A stretch of 64,000 nucleotides of DNA from JAKAKT01 sp041305385. Lineage in GTDB: Archaea > Micrarchaeota > Micrarchaeia > Burarchaeales > JAKAKT01. Both the position numbers and the translations under genes were made by a program. The notes beneath the pieces are model-generated. The model searched no databases. It had not been told where the DNA came from and worked only from the letters and a program-made list of their open reading frames with translations. This document shows, piece by piece, positions 58,955-64,000 of the stretch (position 1 is the first letter of the stretch; each line of letters begins with the position of its first letter). The stretch is from contig JBFYLO010000046.1 of assembly GCA_041305385.1 (NCBI GenBank), positions 22,886 to 86,885 of the forward strand. Direction: 5' to 3'.

Positions 58955-60184
58955 ATGGCAAAGAAGAGAGTCCTCATAATCTGCGTCGACCGCGACAACG
59001 ACCTCCACGAGAAGGCCGGAATAAGCGGCCCGGTTATCGGCCGCGAGGCCAACCTGGAGGCTGCGGCAAAGCTCGCCCTCGCAGACCCCGAGGAGCCAGA
59101 CGCAAATGCCATGTTCGAGGCAGTAAGGATACTGGACAAGCTGGGAACCGATGAGACCGGGCAGGTAGTCACCCTTACCGGGCACAGGAGGCTCGGCTAC
59201 GATGCAGACAAGGCAGTCAGCGGACAGCTGGACTCCGTCCTCAGGGAATTCCCCGCAGATTACGCAGTGTTTGTTTCAGACGGCGCCTCGGATGACGTGA
59301 CTCTCCCGAGTATCCAGTCCAGGATAAAAATAAATTCGACAAAGATCGTGGTAATGAAGCAGGCCAAGGAGCTCGAGAAGACCTATTTCGTCCTTCTCGA
59401 GAAGCTCAAGGAGCCATACTACCAGAGGCTCGTCTTCGGCATACCCGGCATAATCATCCTTCTCGTAACCCTCGCGTTCATATGGACTGGCGAATGGGCC
59501 TGGAGGCCAATCGGCGTAATCGTCGGCGTCTATCTCATCGCCAAGGGGCTCGGAGTCGAGGAGAGGATAGTGAGCTCGTTCTCCGGGTTCAAAATATCCG
59601 TTGAGCGGATGGGTTTCATACTCTACCTGGTTGCGGTTCCGCTCATACTCATGTCTATGTGGCTTGGAATCCAGCAGTACTCGGATAGGGTGAACTCAGG
59701 CTATAATACGGTAAAGGTCGCTGCCTATACCCTGAGGGATTTGCTCCTCCTTTTCCCCTGGGCAATCATACTCGTGTTAGTGGGCAAGGTCATAGACCTC
59801 CTGCACGAGAAGAGGAAGTATGAGGTAGTCAAATACGGGCTTTACGGAGTGAGCACGCTCATTCTCTGGCTCATATTTACCGTTGCCAGCGACTGGGTGG
59901 TGGCTGACGCGTATTTCTCGGAGTTCGTCCTTACGATAATCGCCGCAGTGATACTGAGCGCCATCTCGATTACCGTGATGAAGGAGATACGGGCGAACAT
60001 TGCTAGCTCGATGAAGCTGGAAAACAAGGAAGTGCTGAACCAGATAGGCGCATACATAGGCAAGATAGTTGGCGTTGACAAGAAGCGCGGGGTGCTCGTG
60101 GTCCAGACTGCATTCGGGCAGAGAATCGGCATCAGTCTCGAGAACATAACCGATATAGGCGACAAGGTCTTCGTGAAATATTAG
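58955..60184 (+). CDS. DUF373 membrane protein
   Basis: 409 residues. The soluble N-terminal 150 residues (KKRVLIICVDRDNDLHEKAGI ... VGREANLEAA, conserved Rossmann-like wording of DUF373; only the anchors CVDRDND and GREAN matter) are followed by six or more membrane helices and a short C-terminal KOW/S1-like beta end (GVLVVQTAFGQRIGISLENITDIGD). The family is nearly archaea-specific and of unknown function. Followed by a small membrane protein and an M50 protease in a tight operon. Confidence 0.9.
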   Translation: MAKKRVLIICVDRDNDLHEKAGISGPVIGREANLEAAAKLALADPEEPDANAMFEAVRILDKLGTDETGQVVTLTGHRRLGYDADKAVSGQLDSVLREFPADYAVFVSDGASDDVTLPSIQSRIKINSTKIVVMKQAKELEKTYFVLLEKLKEPYYQRLVFGIPGIIILLVTLAFIWTGEWAWRPIGVIVGVYLIAKGLGVEERIVSSFSGFKISVERMGFILYLVAVPLILMSMWLGIQQYSDRVNSGYNTVKVAAYTLRDLLLLFPWAIILVLVGKVIDLLHEKRKYEVVKYGLYGVSTLILWLIFTVASDWVVADAYFSEFVLTIIAAVILSAISITVMKEIRANIASSMKLENKEVLNQIGAYIGKIVGVDKKRGVLVVQTAFGQRIGISLENITDIGDKVFVKY

Positions 60185-60196
60185 GGGGGTTGGGGC

Positions 60197-60592
60197 GTGA
60201 TAGGTTTATTCGTAAAATCATTCCTAGGACTGCTGGCTTCAGCACTGCTCACCTGGGCTGCGATTCCAGGGCTCGAACTCTGGAAGCTCCTCGCAGGGGC
60301 TGCCGGGCTTTCTCTTCTAATACCTCTGGTCTACCCGAACCTAAGGGGCGTCAAGAGGGGCGACGGGCTTCTCCTAATCAAAGCCAACGTGGAGCCCATA
60401 CTCCTATTCAGCGCATCCTCTTGCTTGGCTCTCGAGAGCGGGAAGAGGGGCGACACAATCGGAATCTCTCTTCCGGATGGGACACTGGCGCAGGCAGTAA
60501 TAGTGGGATACGAGGGCCTCATAACCCCGGCCAAGGTGAGGCTAGTGGAGGAGCACAAGCCCAGGACAGCCGAGCGGATAACTGTAATCTAG
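60197..60592 (+). CDS. small membrane protein with beta C-terminus
   Basis: 131 residues from GTG 60197, preceded by a G-rich ribosome site. Two membrane helices (about 4-22 and 27-46), then about 80 residues with beta strands (KANVEPILLFSASSCLALESG, DTIGISLPDGTLAQAVIVG), reminiscent of an NfeD-like OB or stomatin-partner domain, but not certain. Starts 12 nt after DUF373 and ends 8 nt before the M50 gene. Confidence 0.6.
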   Translation: MIGLFVKSFLGLLASALLTWAAIPGLELWKLLAGAAGLSLLIPLVYPNLRGVKRGDGLLLIKANVEPILLFSASSCLALESGKRGDTIGISLPDGTLAQAVIVGYEGLITPAKVRLVEEHKPRTAERITVI

Positions 60593-60600
60593 GTCATCCA

Positions 60601-61194
60601 ATGGATTCCATAGAGATTCAAGAAATAGTCGTGTCGGTTCTCGCCATAGCCTTCGCCTTCACCATCGGCAATGTCGGGCTCAACCTCGGAAGCATCCTCT
60701 TCTGGGTCATGTTTCTCATAACTCTCGTGACCGTTGGCCTCGGGTTCGTGCTTCACGAGCTCGCCCACAGGCAGGTCGCGAAGGGCTATGGGGCCCATGC
60801 CACCTACAAGGCATGGCCGATGGGCTTGGCCCTGATGACATTCCTGGCAATAACCGGTTCGCCAGTCCTTTTCGCAGCACCCGGGGCAGTATACATCTAT
60901 GCCCAATACATAACAAAGAAGGAGAACGGCATCATATCCATTGCCGGACCGATGACTAACCTCGCTCTCGCGCTCTGCTTCGCGTTTGCCTCGCTGTTTA
61001 TCCCAGGCGGGGACCCTTTGTCCGATCTTGCGCGGACTGCATTCGGAGTAGGATTTAAGGTGAACCTCTTCCTCGCGCTTTTCAACATGATCCCAGTATT
61101 CCCGCTCGACGGGAGCAAGGTGTGGGCCTGGGACAAGAATATCTGGCTCGGCTTCATGATAGGCTGCGGGGCGCTCTACTTTTTCTACGCCTGA
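60601..61194 (+). CDS. M50 (site-2) membrane metalloprotease
   Basis: 197 residues, short archaeal form with about five membrane helices. Zinc motif HELAH near residue 52 and NMIPVFPLDGSK near 165 (the NxxPxxxLDG motif with the third ligand Asp). It cuts membrane proteins within or near the bilayer. Start ATG 60601; a longer reading into the previous gene is a shadow. Immediately followed by the tRNA-Arg promoter. Confidence 0.88.
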   Translation: MDSIEIQEIVVSVLAIAFAFTIGNVGLNLGSILFWVMFLITLVTVGLGFVLHELAHRQVAKGYGAHATYKAWPMGLALMTFLAITGSPVLFAAPGAVYIYAQYITKKENGIISIAGPMTNLALALCFAFASLFIPGGDPLSDLARTAFGVGFKVNLFLALFNMIPVFPLDGSKVWAWDKNIWLGFMIGCGALYFFYA

Positions 61195-61206
61195 CCAATT
61201 CATATC

Positions 61207-61216
61207 TTTATAAATT
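61207..61216 (+). promoter_or_regulatory. TATA box of tRNA-Arg
   Basis: TTTATAAATT, about 27 nt upstream of the first tRNA base, the usual spacing. Confidence 0.5.
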
Positions 61217-61238
61217 CTGGATTCCCAATCCTTTGATT

Positions 61239-61353
61239 GGGCCCGTGTGGCAACGGATAGCCGACGAGGCTTCGGACCTCGGGATAAGGGTTCGAATCCG
61301 CTTCGCACAGCGCAATCATCTGTGCACTCGCGGTGCACATCCCTTCGGGCCCG
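61239..61353 (+). tRNA. tRNA-Arg(TCG) with apparent T-loop intron
   Basis: Acceptor GGGCCCG (61239-61245) pairs perfectly with CGGGCCC (61346-61352) and is followed by G. D-stem TGGC/GCCG with loop AACGGATA; anticodon stem CGAGG/CCTCG around loop CTTCGGA, anticodon TCG at 61272-61274. T-stem AAGGG (61286-61290) pairs with CCCTT (61341-61345), but the loop is 50 nt: about 43 nt are inserted after TTCGA (about 61296-61338), containing the hairpins GCACAG/CTGTGC and GTGCAC-TCGCG-GTGCAC. Without the insertion the tRNA is fully regular. Splice points uncertain by a few nt. Confidence 0.82.
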
Positions 61354-61364
61354 CTTTTTTTATG
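61354..61364 (+). terminator. T-run terminator of tRNA-Arg
   Basis: CTTTTTTTATG directly after the discriminator base, as expected for archaeal termination. It overlaps the end of the convergent regulator gene. Confidence 0.45.
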
Positions 61365-61365
61365 T

Positions 61366-62250
61366 TTATTCTCCCCGTTCCTCAATAAGCTTCAGCAGTT
61401 CCTTTGCCTTCTTCAATCCCCGCAATTCCTCCTCGCGGATCAGGGGAATCCCGCCCAAGGAATCAGCACTCGAGCTCTTGACCAGGAAGCATGAGTAGGA
61501 TTCGAAAATTCCCGAAATTCGGCTGTAGGTTTCCGCCCTTTTCAGCATCGTCCTCCTGTCGGCCTCCTTCCCCATCATCACCTTGTCCTGTTTTTCCTTC
61601 TCCTTCCCGAGCATCTGGAAGGGCGCAGCCCTCGTCTCGATTGCGGAGAACCCGTGGAACTCGAACACATCCCCAGGTTTCGTCTGCACAAACGGGTCGA
61701 TTCCCCTTCTTAAGCCCGGGCCGAGAATCTCCTCCAGCTTCCTTGCGTTCTCCTCATCCGGGAAGGTCTCACCGTGCTCGTAGCGATAGAGCGTTTTCTT
61801 GGCTATGCCTGCCCTGTCCGAAAGCTCTTCCACCGTGAGCTCAAGCTCCTTTCTCCTGGAAACGATCTTTTCCGAATCCAGCTGAACCCCAAGCTTCTTG
61901 AACTTGCGCTTCTCGGGAAGCGCGCTCTCAAACACCATCTGCCTGAACGTGGGAAGGCTGACTGCAGGGATCCCCTGCCTCTCGTAAAGCGTATTTGGCT
62001 CGAGGACGAACTCCTTGGTCTGCTCCCCGACTATATACGGCTTGGCGGAAACCATGCTGGCGATGTTCTTCAGGTCCTCGGCCTGTTCATTGGTGAAGCC
62101 GTCGATGTTCTGGAGCACCTTTATGAGGACCAGCCCGCCATCCCGCTTGGCCACTATGTCGAAGCATCCCCCCGAGGTCGGGCAGATGAACGCAGTGAAT
62201 CCCTCCCTGGCGAGTTCCTCACCAAGAGTCCTGATTGTGTGCTCCCTCAT
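61366..62250 (-). CDS. archaeal XRE-family regulator with nuclease-like N-terminal domain
   Basis: 294 residues. Residues about 1-110 resemble the restriction-endonuclease-like domain of a family of archaeal transcription regulators (GFTAFICPTSGGCFDIVAKRDGGLVLIKV). A helix-turn-helix follows at about 128-165 (SRRKELELTVEELSDRAGIAKKTLYRYEHG; anchors TVEELSDRAGI and LYRYE). The C-terminal about 110 residues may be a second nuclease-like or ligand domain (FEFHGFSAIETRAAPFQMLG). It probably acts as a DNA-binding regulator rather than a nuclease. Minus strand, 31 nt downstream of the Lrp gene. Confidence 0.75.
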   Translation of the reverse strand: MREHTIRTLGEELAREGFTAFICPTSGGCFDIVAKRDGGLVLIKVLQNIDGFTNEQAEDLKNIASMVSAKPYIVGEQTKEFVLEPNTLYERQGIPAVSLPTFRQMVFESALPEKRKFKKLGVQLDSEKIVSRRKELELTVEELSDRAGIAKKTLYRYEHGETFPDEENARKLEEILGPGLRRGIDPFVQTKPGDVFEFHGFSAIETRAAPFQMLGKEKEKQDKVMMGKEADRRTMLKRAETYSRISGIFESYSCFLVKSSSADSLGGIPLIREEELRGLKKAKELLKLIEERGE

Positions 62251-62281
62251 GCAAAAACATCCTCATTTAAAGCATAAAACC

Positions 62282-62731
62282 CTATTCAGGAATGAAATCG
62301 TGCCCGTCCTTCACCACATTGAGTATGACCTGGGTGTTCGTGTGCTCGACCCCAGGCATGGCGTGGATTTTCTTCACAAGGTTCGACAGCTCGCTCCTGC
62401 CCTTGCAGGCGACCCGGACGATGGAGTCGTATTCCCCGGTTATATCATACACAGAGACGACTCCTTTCAGCTTGCTTATGTTCGCCTGCACCTCGAGCAT
62501 CTTCCCCTTTGAAATCCTGACGTGTATGAACGCCATGAACTCATAGCCTATTTTCGAATAGTCTATGAACGCGGTGTAGCCCAGGATGACATTTTCCCTC
62601 TCAAGCCTCCGGAGCCTCTCAATCAGGGTGGCCGGATGAATCCCGACCCGTTTCGCAATCTTCCTGTAGGAGCCGGAGGAGGACCGCTTCACCTCGGAAA
62701 TTATCCGCCTGTCAGTTTCATCGAGCAACAT
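62282..62731 (-). CDS. Lrp/AsnC-family transcription regulator
   Basis: 149 residues. HTH at about 16-45 (SSSGSYRKIAKRVGIHPATLIERLRRLE, anchors RKIAKRVGI and TLIERL), a linker, then the RAM ligand/oligomer domain (FIHVRISKGKMLEVQANI ... TGEYDSIVRV). It lies divergent from glnA, as in many archaea where Lrp-like proteins control glutamine synthetase. ATG follows GGTGAAC. The motif AACATTTGTTCA overlaps the translation start region and recurs at the glnA promoter, suggesting autoregulation. Confidence 0.9.
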   Translation of the reverse strand: MLLDETDRRIISEVKRSSSGSYRKIAKRVGIHPATLIERLRRLERENVILGYTAFIDYSKIGYEFMAFIHVRISKGKMLEVQANISKLKGVVSVYDITGEYDSIVRVACKGRSELSNLVKKIHAMPGVEHTNTQVILNVVKDGHDFIPE

Positions 62732-62738
62732 TTGTTCA
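62727..62738. promoter_or_regulatory. candidate Lrp operator at the lrp start
   Basis: AACATTTGTTCA, identical to 62798-62809. Lies across the start codon of the Lrp gene, where a bound regulator could block its own transcription or early elongation. Inference from repetition and position. Confidence 0.4.
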
Positions 62739-62796
62739 CCAGTTTAGGTTTTTTTAGGTATTTTTTAATTTTTTATTCATTTTTTCGTATTCTTAT

Positions 62797-62809
62797 GAAC
62801 ATTTGTTCA
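62797..62809. promoter_or_regulatory. candidate operator upstream of the glnA TATA box
   Basis: GAACA-TT-TGTTC is a perfect inverted repeat within GAACATTTGTTCA. It stands directly before the AT-rich TATA region (62810-62831), the place for an activator or repressor of glnA. Confidence 0.45.
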
Positions 62810-62814
62810 AAAAA

Positions 62815-62831
62815 ATTTAAATAAATATATA
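62815..62831 (+). promoter_or_regulatory. TATA region of glnA
   Basis: TTTAAATAAATATATAT (about 62815-62831). It gives an expected start of transcription near 62845, just around the GGAGG at 62841-62845. Confidence 0.5.
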
Positions 62832-62867
62832 TCCATCTTAGGAGGAATCAAATGTGAGGTGTTGGCC

Positions 62868-64000
62868 GTGGTCGCAAAAGAAAACATCGATATATTCGAG
62901 AGGATGAAGAAGGACGGCGTGAAGTTCGTTGACTTGGAATTCGTTGACATAATGGGGACCGTGAAGGCGTGCGAGATAACTGTGGAGAAGATGAGGGAGG
63001 TTGCTGAGGACGGGCTGTGGTTCGACGGCTCGTCCATCGAGGGATTCGTCCGCATTTATGAGAGCGACATGTTCCTGAAGCCGGACCTCGGCTCCTATGC
63101 TGTGCTTCCCTGGACAGGGGGCTCGGTCGCGAGGTTCATCTGCGACGTCTATGACGAGAAGAAGAGGCCGTTCGAGGGAGACCCGAGGCAAGTCCTGAAA
63201 AGGGTGCTCGCCAGGGCGAAGAAGACGGGGCTCGAATACATGGTCGGCCCAGAGCTAGAGTTCTTCCTGTTCAAGCGCGACAACGGCACCGTTGAGACTC
63301 ACGACAAGGCCGGCTACTTCGATCTCGGGAACCTCGACATGGCAGCCGAGGTGAGGAGGGACGTGGTCACGCACCTGGAGTCCATGGGCCTCTCGATAGA
63401 AATGAGCCACCACGAGGTTGCTCCAGGCCAGCATGAGATAGACTTCAAGTACGGCGATGCGCTTTCGGTCGCAGGCTGGGTGCTGACTTACAAGACCGCT
63501 GTCAAGACCGCTGCGAGAAAATACGGCCTTTATGCGTCGTTCATGCCCAAGCCACTTTTCGGGGTCAACGGCTCGGGGATGCACGTGCACCAGAGCCTCT
63601 GGAAGGACGGGCAGAATGCGTTTTTCGATGAGACGGGCAGGTACAATCTCTCCCCGCTCGCAAGGCATTTCATCGCTGGCCAGTTGAAGCACGCCAGGGC
63701 CATCTCAGCAATCGCGGCCCCAACGATAAATTCATACAAGCGGCTCATCCCAGGCTATGAGGCGCCCGTTTACATCTGCTGGGGAAGGATAAACCGTTCT
63801 GCTCTTCTCAGAATCCCGCGATACAGCGAGGGAAAGCGGAGCGCGACAAGATGCGAGTATCGGGCCCCAGACCCGTCGGCAAATCCCTACCTGCTGTTCG
63901 CTGCAATGCTCTCCGCAGGCCTCGATGGGGTCGAGAAGAAGCTCGAGCCCCCGGAGCCCATTGAGGAGAACGTCTACCACCTGAGCAACGAGGAACTTGA
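62868..64000 (+). CDS. glnA: glutamine synthetase, type I (runs off right edge)
   Basis: 377 codons are visible. It makes glutamine from glutamate, ammonia and ATP. Motifs: DGSSIEGFVRI near 53, GPELEFFLF near 125, HEIDFKY near 190, FGVNGSGMHVHQSLW near 230 (ammonia/glutamate site), APTINSYKRLIPGYEAPVYI near 285, and CEYRAPDPSANPYL near 335. The 3' end, including any adenylylation site, is outside. Start is GTG 62868, which has GAGGTG at 62856-62861 in front; a stronger GGAGG at 62841 instead precedes an ATG-TGA pair that is out of frame. Divergent from the Lrp gene. Confidence 0.95.
   Translation, partial: MVAKENIDIFERMKKDGVKFVDLEFVDIMGTVKACEITVEKMREVAEDGLWFDGSSIEGFVRIYESDMFLKPDLGSYAVLPWTGGSVARFICDVYDEKKRPFEGDPRQVLKRVLARAKKTGLEYMVGPELEFFLFKRDNGTVETHDKAGYFDLGNLDMAAEVRRDVVTHLESMGLSIEMSHHEVAPGQHEIDFKYGDALSVAGWVLTYKTAVKTAARKYGLYASFMPKPLFGVNGSGMHVHQSLWKDGQNAFFDETGRYNLSPLARHFIAGQLKHARAISAIAAPTINSYKRLIPGYEAPVYICWGRINRSALLRIPRYSEGKRSATRCEYRAPDPSANPYLLFAAMLSAGLDGVEKKLEPPEPIEENVYHLSNEEL

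Noticed and set aside
60190..60600. longer N-terminus for the M50 protease
   Set aside because: The upstream part lies over the small membrane-protein gene in another frame; homology begins at ATG 60601.
1..64000. CRISPR array, rRNA genes, replication origin or complete insertion sequence
   Set aside because: No regularly spaced direct repeats, no rRNA-like stretch, no transposase or Orc1/Cdc6 gene was seen. The repeats present are isolated 54-bp units or hairpin clusters.

Overview
The window is archaeal chromosomal DNA. It carries a histone-fold protein, RNA polymerase subunit L, the exosome subunit Csl4, a Hef-type helicase, archaeal AlaRS, a cupin-type phosphoglucose isomerase, DUF373, DUF99 and DUF350 proteins, class III signal peptides and TATA-box promoters. 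Many short cysteine-rich or single-membrane-span exported proteins and tRNA genes with introns at unusual places suggest a small-genome lineage such as Micrarchaeota or Diapherotrites within DPANN. That placement is inference; no rRNA gene is present to settle it.

Layout. 1-17.9 kb is mostly housekeeping: Hef (cut by the left edge), histone, pgi, a membrane pyrophosphatase, TrmI-like methyltransferase, a JAMM protein, purA, tRNA-Val with two apparent introns, alaS, several lipoproteins and membrane proteins, two pilin-like proteins and a proline-dehydrogenase-like enzyme. 17.9-39.7 kb is a large surface-polysaccharide locus. It holds the CDP-sugar branch (rfbF, rfbG, rfbH), the UDP-glucuronate/UDP-xylose branch (ugd, UXS-like), an NDP-sugar pyrophosphorylase, epimerases, six glycosyltransferases, and an unusual operon in which a cupin fused to an acetolactate-synthase-like ThDP enzyme is followed by a second ThDP enzyme, a type-2 malate/lactate dehydrogenase and a DJ-1/PfpI protein. 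Three copies of a 54-bp two-hairpin repeat lie at the left edge, inside and at the right edge of this locus.

39.8-48.9 kb holds two divergently transcribed FtsZ/tubulin-like GTPases. One has carboxypeptidase-regulatory/PEGA-like C-terminal repeats; the other is in a tight operon with a membrane-anchored coiled-coil protein and a membrane protein that itself carries a regulatory-like beta domain. This looks like an uncharacterised cytoskeletal or membrane-remodelling module and is the best candidate for a new system. It is followed by a tandem family of three membrane proteins sharing one exported domain.

48.9-64 kb returns to conserved functions: pyrG, a degenerate Nudix protein, a NIF3-like protein next to a TadA/TadC-type pilus or secretion pair, signal peptidase, DUF99, rpoL, csl4, DUF373, an M50 protease, tRNA-Arg with a T-loop insertion, two regulators and glnA (cut by the right edge). 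Several intergenic regions carry elaborate multi-hairpin structures that the genes do not explain.
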